From the NCBI GenBank assembly GCA_947463285.1, contig CANHTV010000128.1, positions 1-8,774 on the forward strand: a stretch of 8,774 nucleotides of DNA, in the 5' to 3' direction. Positions 1-5,998 of this stretch are shown here, in pieces; the first letter of the stretch is position 1, and every line of letters starts with the position of its first letter. The notes beneath the pieces were generated by a model that ran no database searches, was not told where the DNA came from, and saw nothing but the letters and a program-made list of their open reading frames with translations. The translations under genes and the position numbers were made by a program. This DNA is from Verrucomicrobiaceae bacterium (GTDB lineage: Bacteria > Verrucomicrobiota > Verrucomicrobiia > Verrucomicrobiales > Verrucomicrobiaceae).

Positions 1-28
1 CTGGCAGGACCAGTTCGATGGTGGCAAG

Positions 29-1051
29 TTACCTGAGTGGTGGCAACGGCGGCGGTATAACCTCAGCAGGCTTGTGTGTTCCTTTGTCGATTTGTCCCAG
101 CAGATCTATGAAGGCATCCTCAAGTCTGCGCTCTTCACGATGAAAGTCAGTGAGCTGTATGCCATCAATGACGAGTCTTTTCAGTGTGCCAGCGATGATG
201 TTTTCGTCCGTGGATTTCAAGCGCAGGCGGGCTCCGCGCTTGGTTTCCTCGATCACCTCCACCATCGGGGCTGTCAGCGCCCACTCGATCAGTTTGCTTG
301 ATCCGCCGATGATTTGGACGTTCAAGATCGTCTCTTCGGAGTTTAATGAACTCCGAGTCATGGAGTCAGCATCGCCATGATGGACGATGCGGCCTTTGTC
401 GATAAACAGCAGGCTGTCACACACCTCCCCCAGTTCACTGAGGATGTGGGAGCTGATCAGGATGGTTGTGCCCTCCTCTGCCAGGATGCGGATCAACTGC
501 TTCAGCTCCACGCGTGCTTTCGGATCAAGACCGGCTGCCGGCTCGTCCATGATCAAAATCTGTGGATCATGCAAAAGCGCCCGTCCGAGGCATAGACGCT
601 GTGTTTGTCCCTTGGACATCTTATTGCTCAGGCGATCCGCGAGCGGCGTGAGATCAGTGAAGTCCATCACCTCCTGGATGCGCTGCACACGTTCAGCCCC
701 CTGATAGCCAAGTGCACGGGCATAAAAATCGAGATATTCGAGCACCGTCATGTGCTCGTAAGTGCCAAAACTGTCAGGCATCCAGCCTAACAAACGTCGC
801 ACTTTATTGGGATAATGAACGACATTATGGCCGCCGATTTTGACCTGTCCTGCATCCGGCTGATCAAGGGTGGCCATGATGCGCATGATGGTGGTTTTCC
901 CGGCTCCATTGGCACCGACGAAGCCGACCACGCGACCGTGATCAATGCGGAAGGAAACGTCATCCACGGCCTTCAGGCAGCCAAAGCAACGCTGTAGATT
1001 TTCCACCGCGATGGCGGGCTGCGAGAGATCAATTTCAGCGGACTGGGACAT
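29..1051 (-). CDS. ABC-2-type transporter ATP-binding protein (CcmA/NatA/GldA-like)
   Basis: Cytoplasmic ATPase subunit of an ABC exporter of the ABC-2 class; the substrate is unknown. In the 340-residue product, Walker A GANGAGKTT lies at 46-54, the signature SKGQTQRL at 146-153, Walker B ILIMDEP at 165-171, the D-loop GLD at 174-176 and the H-loop histidine at 202. The Q-loop position reads GWMPD (89-93), with Asp where Gln is canonical; as I recall, acidic residues occur here in GldA/NatA-like ATPases. The C-terminal 100 or so residues are an accessory region, ending in a proline-rich tail (PPPLPPLR). I chose the ATG at 1051 because the frame's earlier start at 1105 would overlap the preceding gene by 49 nt, and the extra 18 residues (many Arg and His) look unlike a domain. 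Only 5 nt separate it from the stop of the 603-residue gene, so the two are co-transcribed. No clear Shine-Dalgarno is visible. The partner permease is probably past base 1. Confidence 0.93.
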   Translation of the reverse strand: MSQSAEIDLSQPAIAVENLQRCFGCLKAVDDVSFRIDHGRVVGFVGANGAGKTTIMRIMATLDQPDAGQVKIGGHNVVHYPNKVRRLLGWMPDSFGTYEHMTVLEYLDFYARALGYQGAERVQRIQEVMDFTDLTPLADRLSNKMSKGQTQRLCLGRALLHDPQILIMDEPAAGLDPKARVELKQLIRILAEEGTTILISSHILSELGEVCDSLLFIDKGRIVHHGDADSMTRSSLNSEETILNVQIIGGSSKLIEWALTAPMVEVIEETKRGARLRLKSTDENIIAGTLKRLVIDGIQLTDFHREERRLEDAFIDLLGQIDKGTHKPAEVIPPPLPPLR

Positions 1052-1056
1052 GGTAA

Positions 1057-2868
1057 TCAGGGCGTTGTGACACGTCCGAAGACGGCGATGATGTCTGAGT
1101 TCCAACGAATGGAAGGCAAAGTCTGAAGAGTCATTTCAGGGGCCTCCGAGACGCGTCCGAAGAAGCTGTTTTTCGGCAGTTGACCCAAACCAGGGGCTTC
1201 AAAGCACCTCCGATTCTGCCCCTGGGAAAGGCTGACAAAGGCTTTCCAGGTTTTGCGCAGCGTTGGCTCATCAGACTTCTGCAACGGTACCTGTTGCCCT
1301 GAGGCCAAGGTCTTGTCGCCGTGCCAGACACCGCCTTCGGCATCGATATAAAAAAGCTCAGACAACGTGAAACCAAGCGCAGAGATGAGCTGAGGTGCAG
1401 CTCCAGTCGAGGCCGCAGGTTTCACCTCCAAGCGTGCCCGTGTTGGCACAACGGCACGCAGGATCTGCCCCTGCTCGGCGCGGCTTTGGAAGTAGTTGCC
1501 ACTTCGCAGGCGGTCATCTTGGGAAAGGGTGACGCCCTGACTGGTCATGGTGTTTTTCAGCTTCACCCAAGGCGAGTCCGGCAGTGCCAGTGGCTCAATT
1601 AAAACTGGCTGTTTCATTTCAAAGCCAGCGCCAAAAAGCACGCCCGTGCGACTGGCCTGCTCCTGCGTCACATAGGCAGCTGCTTCTTCAGGCTCCAGAT
1701 TGATGAGCACAAAACGTGATCCCAAGCCCCCGATGCCATCTTGAAACAAAATGATGATCAGCATGATCACGCTGGCTCCAATGGAAAGCAGCGGGGTGGT
1801 GACAAAAAGCCTGTGCCGCTTCCCTGTGGGAGCCAGCAGGAAGAGGTTTGCCGGTCCCACCAAAATGCCGAAAATCACCAGGAACACGATCACCTGCCAG
1901 GAGGCAAACCTGCGCAACCCCAGGGAATCAAGCACCGCCCAGTCAGGTTTTTTAGCGGGGGCGACACCCGTTTGACCGGTGTAATCATTGGTTAGTGCTT
2001 TCACGCGTTTGGCCCTGCCCCAGAGGCGACCAACGACCGTTTCCGCATCCAAGTTTTTTCCATCCCAGGTTCTGAAATGCACCTCGCCAAGAGAGAGCTT
2101 CCCTGCGTTGTCTACTGGCAGGCCAAGCGCCTTTGCCGTCGTGGGTGAAATTGCATAAAAATCGATCTGCCCGCCAAGCCTAGCCCATTGGAGTATAGCT
2201 AGACGTTGGCCCGACTTTATGGATTGCCACTCGGCGTCGGAAATCATCAGCACATCAAAGCCGCTCAGCCCGCGCCAATCCTCTGGCAGGTCATGCGGGT
2301 TGAATTCGCTGCCGAAGATCTTGGCGAGTCCTCCCCTTGCGCCGCTGCTCTTGGCCCGCTGCTCGACCTCGTCTTTAAGTCGTGTGTGATTCACCTCGGC
2401 AAGCCTCTTACTGATGGCGATGGCGGGGAAGTCGTCACTACGTTGACCATATTTATGAAAATCACGATGACCGACGCCTGTGGCATCGACTGCAATAAGA
2501 AGCTGATGATTTTCCGACCACGATGAACTGCCGCCATAATTCACGACCAGAGGCACGAGGTAACTGGCTGACTGCGTGCCGCGAGCTGGAACGAGCATCT
2601 GGAAACGGCTTCGATGCGAGTTTTCCATGCGAAAGTGATCAACCTTGGAATGGAAGGCAAAATCCCAGCGACTGTCCGCTTCACTGCTATTGCTGGCGAT
2701 AATGCGTAGCGGCGCATAGCCGGATGGCGGCAGCGGATCGAAGACGCTGCGAATTTCCAGCGAGGTAGCGTTTTCAGGCACCAGCACACCGGAGGTGATC
2801 GTCTGCTGCGCCTGTGCATTAGCCACTAGCAAGAAGAGTGTCAAAATCCAGGCAGAGCGCTTTTTCAT
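1057..2868 (-). CDS. Exported, membrane-anchored protein of unknown function with a GATase-like segment
   Basis: I do not recognise a named family. The 603-residue product begins with a signal peptide (MKKRSAWILTLFLLVANAQA, cleavage likely after A20). Residues 21-320 should be periplasmic. Residues 200-240 follow the pattern 'D-V-L-hydrophobic ... Q-R-L-A-I-L-Q-W-A-R-L-G-G-Q-I', which is common in class I glutamine-amidotransferase-like domains of membrane proteins encoded beside MoxR and ABC genes; no catalytic Cys is evident there. Two membrane helices (about 324-344 and 358-376) are joined by a short basic loop (GKRHR); the GPANLFLL segment recalls the 'GPLNYLVL' hairpin of such proteins. 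A periplasmic region of about 225 residues follows. The start is well supported: ATG overlaps the moxR stop as ATGA, with AAGGA about 9 nt upstream, indicating translational coupling. It probably works with the MoxR ATPase and the ABC ATPase at the envelope. Confidence 0.85.
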   Translation of the reverse strand: MKKRSAWILTLFLLVANAQAQQTITSGVLVPENATSLEIRSVFDPLPPSGYAPLRIIASNSSEADSRWDFAFHSKVDHFRMENSHRSRFQMLVPARGTQSASYLVPLVVNYGGSSSWSENHQLLIAVDATGVGHRDFHKYGQRSDDFPAIAISKRLAEVNHTRLKDEVEQRAKSSGARGGLAKIFGSEFNPHDLPEDWRGLSGFDVLMISDAEWQSIKSGQRLAILQWARLGGQIDFYAISPTTAKALGLPVDNAGKLSLGEVHFRTWDGKNLDAETVVGRLWGRAKRVKALTNDYTGQTGVAPAKKPDWAVLDSLGLRRFASWQVIVFLVIFGILVGPANLFLLAPTGKRHRLFVTTPLLSIGASVIMLIIILFQDGIGGLGSRFVLINLEPEEAAAYVTQEQASRTGVLFGAGFEMKQPVLIEPLALPDSPWVKLKNTMTSQGVTLSQDDRLRSGNYFQSRAEQGQILRAVVPTRARLEVKPAASTGAAPQLISALGFTLSELFYIDAEGGVWHGDKTLASGQQVPLQKSDEPTLRKTWKAFVSLSQGQNRRCFEAPGLGQLPKNSFFGRVSEAPEMTLQTLPSIRWNSDIIAVFGRVTTP

Positions 2869-3887
2869 GCCGCCGTTTCCTTGAGAGTTTTGGGAGTCGT
2901 CAGATTTTGAACCGGCACTTCAGAGATGATCTCACGTACCACACTGGCGCTGGTGCGTCCGTCCATGCGTGCGGTGTAGTCCAGCAGAATGCGGTGATTC
3001 AGCACGGGTTGTGCGAGTGTCTGCACATCTTCAAAGCTGGCATTCGGTCTGCCGTGCATCAGTGCCCGTGCCTTGGCTGCGGAGGCCAAACTCAAAGCTG
3101 CACGTGGACTGGCACCGTAGCGGACACCTTCTGCTGCCTTGGATTGGCCAGGATGCGTGGCATCCACGATGCGGGCGATGTAGTCTGCGACGATTTCAGG
3201 CAGGTAAATGCGCCGGGCCGTCTGCTGGATGAGTGCAAAGTCGTCTCTCGTGGTGATCACTGGAACCTCCGGCTCTATCCCAAGCTCGCGATGGGTGACG
3301 ATGCGTGCCAGGGTCGCGGCACTGTTTCGCAGCACCTCCAGCTTGAAGAGAAAACGGTCCACCTGAGCTTCAGGCAGGGGATAGGTGCCTTCGAGCTCGA
3401 TGGGATTCTGAGTGGCCAGCACGAAGAATGGATCTGGCAGGCTGTGCGTCTGGCCCAGCACGGTGACTCGACGCTCCTGCATTGCCTCCAGCAGCGCGGA
3501 CTGCGTTTTGGGAGAAGCGCGGTTGATCTCGTCTGCAAGCAGCAGGTTGGTGAAAATAGGGCCGGGCTGGAAGACGAACTCGCGGCGTCCTTCCACCTCT
3601 TGCAGGACCGGATTTCCCGTGATGTCACCCGGAAGCAAATCTGGGGTGAACTGCACGCGTCTCGTCGTCAAATTCAGTGCCTTGGCTAGGCCTTTCACCA
3701 GCTCAGTCTTGCCCAGACCAGGCAGACCTTCCAGCAGTACATGACCACGGGCGATGACACCACAGAGCACAAGGTCGATGAGTTCGTTTTGCCCAAACAG
3801 CACCTCATTCAAAGCCGTCCGCAAAGCTGCGATGGGTTTCGAAGCAGCTTGTAACTCTGAGTCAGTGGCAAAATCAACGGCAGACAT
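2865..3887 (-). CDS. MoxR-family AAA+ ATPase
   Basis: Cytoplasmic AAA+ ATPase of the MoxR branch. Members are thought to act as chaperones that remodel or activate partner proteins, often von Willebrand factor A proteins encoded nearby. The 340-residue length is typical. Visible motifs are Walker A GLPGLGKT (54-61), the GDITGNPV segment (87-94), Walker B LLLADEINRA (115-124), sensor 1 ATQNPIE (158-164), the segment TYPLPEAQVDRF (168-179) that is typical of MoxR, and sensor 2 GASPRA (258-263). All key ATPase residues are present. It is the first gene of the minus-strand operon; its TGA overlaps the next ATG by 4 nt. The gene usually found right after moxR, a DUF58/VWA protein, is absent, and the 603-residue membrane protein takes its place. 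The start at 3887 leaves 103 nt to the divergent Fur-family gene. Confidence 0.96.
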   Translation of the reverse strand: MSAVDFATDSELQAASKPIAALRTALNEVLFGQNELIDLVLCGVIARGHVLLEGLPGLGKTELVKGLAKALNLTTRRVQFTPDLLPGDITGNPVLQEVEGRREFVFQPGPIFTNLLLADEINRASPKTQSALLEAMQERRVTVLGQTHSLPDPFFVLATQNPIELEGTYPLPEAQVDRFLFKLEVLRNSAATLARIVTHRELGIEPEVPVITTRDDFALIQQTARRIYLPEIVADYIARIVDATHPGQSKAAEGVRYGASPRAALSLASAAKARALMHGRPNASFEDVQTLAQPVLNHRILLDYTARMDGRTSASVVREIISEVPVQNLTTPKTLKETAA

Positions 3888-3905
3888 GTGGGCAGAATAA
3901 AGCAG

Positions 3906-3921
3906 CGCCAGCTAGGTGGCG
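3906..3921. promoter_or_regulatory. 16-bp dyad, possible operator between moxR and the Fur-family gene
   Basis: CGCCAGCTAGGTGGCG has dyad symmetry at 7 of 8 base pairs; the only mismatched pair is G/G around the central CTAG. It sits 19 nt upstream of the moxR start and 70 nt upstream of the divergent Fur-family start, where a repressor site would be expected. It is GC-rich and does not resemble the AT-rich Fur or Zur box, so the binding protein is unknown. It could equally be a chance palindrome. Confidence 0.3.
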
Positions 3922-3990
3922 TCGAGAGGAAAAGCAGATGCATCCGTTGATTGCAGAACCACTCCGCGCCGTGCAATCTTCAGTCTTCAC

Positions 3991-4473
3991 ATGAGCAAGC
4001 ATCATCATCACCACCACGCTGGCTGTATCCGACCTGAGGCAGAGCAACTGCTCGCGCAGGCCATTGAGCGTTGTCGTTCTCTGGGCTTCCGGCGCACCAA
4101 GGCATTGGAAGATGTGCTCTCCATCCTCATCCGTGCCTGCCAGCCGCTGACTCTCGCAGACATCTCAGAGCATCAAGATCTCGGCAGCGGAGCAGACAAG
4201 GCCACGGTTTATCGTCTTCTGATGAAGCTGGAGCAGCGTTCTTTGATCCGCCGTCTGGGGCTGCATGATCGCGCGGCCTATTACACCATGATTTTACCTG
4301 GTGAGCACAGTGACTATCTCATCTGTAATGACTGCGGAAGGATCGAAAAACTGGACATCCACTGCCCGGTGCAGTCTCTCGAAAAACAAATATCCAAAAG
4401 CTCCGGCTACAAACGCCTCTATCACGAACTGGAGTTCTTCGGACAGTGCCCAGAATGCCAGGCCTCAGCCTGA
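3991..4473 (+). CDS. Fur-superfamily metal-responsive transcriptional regulator with N-terminal His6
   Basis: A 160-residue DNA-binding regulator of the Fur/Zur/PerR superfamily. The winged helix covers about 30-100, with the recognition helix ADKATVYRLLMKL at 68-80, including the family hallmark ATVYR. The dimerisation domain has two CxxC pairs, C112/C115 and C153/C156, which should bind structural zinc. H106, D108, E131 and H145 line up by eye with E. coli Fur H87, D89, E108 and H125, the regulatory metal ligands; the usual next His (E. coli H90) is Tyr109. The N-terminus is MSKHHHHHHAG, a run of six histidines. I chose ATG 3991 over the in-frame GTG at 3916 because the 25 extra residues (Arg/Thr-rich) match nothing in the family. 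There is no Shine-Dalgarno. Sequence alone cannot tell Fur from Zur or another metal sensor. It is the only plus-strand gene and diverges from moxR. Confidence 0.9.
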   Translation: MSKHHHHHHAGCIRPEAEQLLAQAIERCRSLGFRRTKALEDVLSILIRACQPLTLADISEHQDLGSGADKATVYRLLMKLEQRSLIRRLGLHDRAAYYTMILPGEHSDYLICNDCGRIEKLDIHCPVQSLEKQISKSSGYKRLYHELEFFGQCPECQASA

Positions 4474-4791
4474 TCAGGAGTACTTCACGTCCTTGCGGGG
4501 CTCCATCTCGAAGGCTGTGGCCTCCTGCTCAGAGATGTTAGGCTTCAGCACTTCCTCGCGAAATTTGATGTAATACGGATCGTCCTGACAGATGAGCAGC
4601 TTGTCCATGCTCTCGACCTCGATGTACACAAACCAAGGGTAAGTATCGTTTGGATTCACCCGCTTGCCCGTTTTAACCGCCAGCACCTCGGGCACACGCA
4701 ACAGTTGCACACGCGTCTGGGACATCATGTGCTCCAGCTTTTCTGGTGTGACCTCAGGCTTGAGTTTATAGAGGCTGAGGTAGGCGATCAT
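4474..4791 (-). CDS. Dabb-domain (stress-responsive A/B barrel) protein
   Basis: A 105-residue protein that looks like a single stress-responsive A/B barrel (Dabb), a ferredoxin-like dimeric fold. It starts with the typical strand MIAYLSLYKLKPEVTPEKL, has the middle segment VPEVLAVKTGKRVNP, and ends with DDPYYIKFREEVLKP, matching the family pattern 'hP-H..f......p'. The biochemical role of most Dabb proteins is unknown and no catalytic residue can be named here. It lies 27 nt downstream of nuoA on the same strand, so co-transcription is likely. No Shine-Dalgarno is visible. Its TGA directly abuts the stop of the convergent Fur-family gene with no spacer. An alternative is another dimeric alpha/beta-barrel family such as an ABM-like monooxygenase. 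Confidence 0.75.
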   Translation of the reverse strand: MIAYLSLYKLKPEVTPEKLEHMMSQTRVQLLRVPEVLAVKTGKRVNPNDTYPWFVYIEVESMDKLLICQDDPYYIKFREEVLKPNISEQEATAFEMEPRKDVKYS

Positions 4792-4818
4792 GGTTCAAGT
4801 CTGGAGAAACCCAGGCTC

Positions 4819-5193
4819 TTAGTTTTTCCAGTCGAGCACGCCTTTGCGCCAAGCATACACAAAAGCCACGCCGAGGATGCTGATGAAACTTAAAGCGGTC
4901 ATAAAAATGCCAGCACCATAGACGGCGAGGTAGTCTTTGTAGATGACTGCCCAGGGATAAAGGAAAACGACTTCGATGTCGAAAAGCACAAACAGCATCG
5001 CCACGATGTAAAACTTCACGCTGAAACGCGGCTGACCTTCCTGGAGTGGCAACATGCCGCACTCATAGGAACTGTCTTTCATGGCTGTCCGCTTGGCTGC
5101 TTTGCCCAGGAGAACAGAAATCAGCAAAGTGACGCCAGCAAAGCCGCTGGCGATGACGATCTGAAGCAAGACGGGGAGGTAATTCTCAAGCAT
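4819..5193 (-). CDS. nuoA: NADH-quinone oxidoreductase subunit A (complex I)
   Basis: Small membrane subunit of respiratory complex I (NDH-1), next to the quinone-access region; it helps couple electron transfer from NADH to proton pumping in the cytoplasmic membrane. At 124 residues it is of normal length. Three membrane helices are visible at about 8-30, 61-82 and 90-113. The conserved loop YECG (43-46) with its Cys45 is present, as is the family segment FYIVAMLFVLFDIEVVFLYPWA (61-82, acidic residues D72 and E74). The gene appears intact. Usually nuoA is followed by nuoB and nuoC; here the next gene is a Dabb protein, and nothing upstream in the window belongs to complex I. No Shine-Dalgarno precedes the ATG; a candidate promoter lies at 5214-5242. 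Confidence 0.95.
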   Translation of the reverse strand: MLENYLPVLLQIVIASGFAGVTLLISVLLGKAAKRTAMKDSSYECGMLPLQEGQPRFSVKFYIVAMLFVLFDIEVVFLYPWAVIYKDYLAVYGAGIFMTALSFISILGVAFVYAWRKGVLDWKN

Positions 5194-5213
5194 GATCTGA
5201 AAAAAGGAGTCTA

Positions 5214-5242
5214 AAACTAGCCGCGTCTGGCGGGAGCGTCAA
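5214..5242 (-). promoter_or_regulatory. nuoA: Candidate sigma-70-type promoter of nuoA
   Basis: On the minus strand TTGACG (5242-5237) is followed, after exactly 17 nt, by TAGTTT (5219-5214). The -35 matches consensus at 5 of 6 positions; the -10 is weak, keeping TA at its start and the final T. Transcription would begin near 5207, giving a leader of about 14 nt, in keeping with the lack of a Shine-Dalgarno. The terminator at 5451-5483 isolates it from the upstream gene, so a promoter is needed in this gap. Confidence 0.4.
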
Positions 5243-5450
5243 ATCCCGAAAACTCTCGACTTTAACCTAGATGATTTATGAACTACGTCGCGAGAACGCT
5301 GCAAAGTCCATGGATACAAGGCGGGCCCAGTCTTTAACAGGCGGAGTTCATTTGCAATGCTCGAAGGCTTTCAAAGCAAGCCCAACGTTGTAGGCATGGT
5401 GTTTCCAGTGTTTGCAGTCGAAGGCTTATGAATCATCCAAGTTAAAAGCA
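5243..5450. other. Non-coding spacer between nuoA and the 107-residue gene
   Basis: With the flanking promoter and terminator, this belongs to a gene-free stretch of 313 nt (5194-5506). I see no tRNA-like fold, no convincing coding frame and no mobile-element end. It contains an imperfect direct repeat (5351-5370 and 5411-5427) and a small palindrome GCTTTCAAAGC near 5367. A small RNA cannot be excluded. Confidence 0.5.
5351..5427. repeat. Imperfect short direct repeat, two copies
   Basis: TTTGCA followed by TCGAAGGCTT occurs at 5351-5370 (with ATGC between the halves) and at 5411-5427 (with a single G between them). All 16 shared bases are identical; flanking sequence differs. The copies start 60 nt apart in a non-coding spacer. 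It may be a decayed duplication or a chance match. Confidence 0.45.
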
Positions 5451-5483
5451 ACAGGCCGCATTCCCAAAGGAAATGCGGCCTGT
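5451..5483 (-). terminator. Intrinsic terminator, probably bidirectional
   Basis: ACAGGCCGCATT (5451-5462) pairs perfectly with AATGCGGCCTGT (5472-5483), a 12-bp GC-rich stem around a 9-nt loop. On the minus strand it begins 23 nt after the stop of the 107-residue gene and is followed by TGCTTTTAAC; on the plus strand it is followed by GTTTTAAAA. It should end the minus-strand transcript before nuoA. The T-tracts are short, but the stem is strong. Confidence 0.75.
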
Positions 5484-5506
5484 GTTTTAAAAGATGTCTT
5501 AGCAGA

Positions 5507-5830
5507 TTAGCGGGCAACCACAGCTGCCGTGCGGGCTGCGATCGTCGCCTGATGGGCGGCGCGCAGGCCTTCCAGGCCGCGGTAGGTTTTGCCAGCTTTG
5601 GCGCAAAGGCCACGGCTCACGAGGCCTTGCAGCTTCTCATAAGAACGAAGGCGAAGCATTTCTTCACCTCCACTAACTGCGTTCTTCAGTTTGAGATTGT
5701 CATACACCAGCTTGAATAAAGCATTGAACTCAAGTGTGTCCCCTGCGGACAACACATTGACTAGTTCATCGGTGACATGATCAGGAACGCGGCGTGAAAA
5801 ACGTGTTTTGCGAGTCGGTGCTGTAGCCAT
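5507..5830 (-). CDS. Small basic protein of unknown function, possible winged helix
   Basis: I do not recognise the family. The 107-residue product has a basic N-terminus (RKTRFSRR, 7-14) and a compact middle section, followed by an Ala/Arg-rich tail (AAHQATIAARTAAVVAR). Residues 32-84 look like a winged helix: helices around TLEFNALFKLVYDNL (32-46) and SYEKLQGLVSRGL (63-75), then a wing-like AKAGKTYRG (77-85), the 'L..L...G.l....g..Y' pattern common in small DNA-binding proteins. The stretch SGGEEMLRLRSYEKLQ (53-68) is the most distinctive part. No signal peptide or membrane helix is seen. The gene is monocistronic, with a strong terminator 23 nt downstream and an AT-rich upstream region; no Shine-Dalgarno precedes the ATG. 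A DNA- or RNA-binding role is inference only. Confidence 0.75.
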   Translation of the reverse strand: MATAPTRKTRFSRRVPDHVTDELVNVLSAGDTLEFNALFKLVYDNLKLKNAVSGGEEMLRLRSYEKLQGLVSRGLCAKAGKTYRGLEGLRAAHQATIAARTAAVVAR

Positions 5831-5998
5831 AGAGATTTTGACAATAACACACCTTTATTGGTTTGGCGATATTTTTATGATCCGACGAAAAATTTTCAGA
5901 CTTCACCAAAATCTATCATCAAAATTAAGAAAACTCAGGCGTTGACAAGCAAATGCCAGCCTTGGCCAATGTATGCACATCGCATGTGCAGCTTGTGG
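5831..5998. other. AT-rich intergenic region with a small hairpin
   Basis: This 168-nt gap is the most AT-rich part of the window over 5831-5940 and should hold the promoter of the 107-residue gene; I could not pick a convincing -35/-10 pair. Just downstream of the PQQ-like gene's stop, TGCACAT (5974-5980) and ATGTGCA (5984-5990) form a perfect 7-bp stem with a 3-nt loop. It lacks a T-tract, so it is at best a weak terminator or a transcript-end stabiliser. Confidence 0.45.

Noticed and set aside
1052..1105. Earlier start of the ABC ATPase gene
   Set aside because: It would overlap the preceding gene's end in another frame, and the additional residues are Arg/His-rich and unlike the family.
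2838..3689. A long open frame on the plus strand (283 codons) antisense to moxR
   Set aside because: It lies opposite a MoxR gene with all motifs intact; its product is Cys/His/Gln-rich with no recognisable domain, as expected of a shadow frame.
3916..3990. N-terminal extension of the Fur-family protein from a GTG
   Set aside because: The 25 added residues have no family counterpart, and the ATG at 3991 gives a normal-length protein.
4009..4017. The His6 stretch as a cloning-vector artefact
   Set aside because: There is no vector, protease-site or linker sequence around it, and both flanks run on as ordinary genomic genes. It is therefore treated as native, pending read-level confirmation.
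5194..5450. A tRNA or other structured RNA gene in the spacer
   Set aside because: No cloverleaf, no GTTCGAATC-like T-arm and no riboswitch-like conserved core could be found by eye.
5942..5947. A perfect TTGACA on the plus strand as a promoter
   Set aside because: No -10 element lies at 16-18 nt and there is no plus-strand gene downstream.
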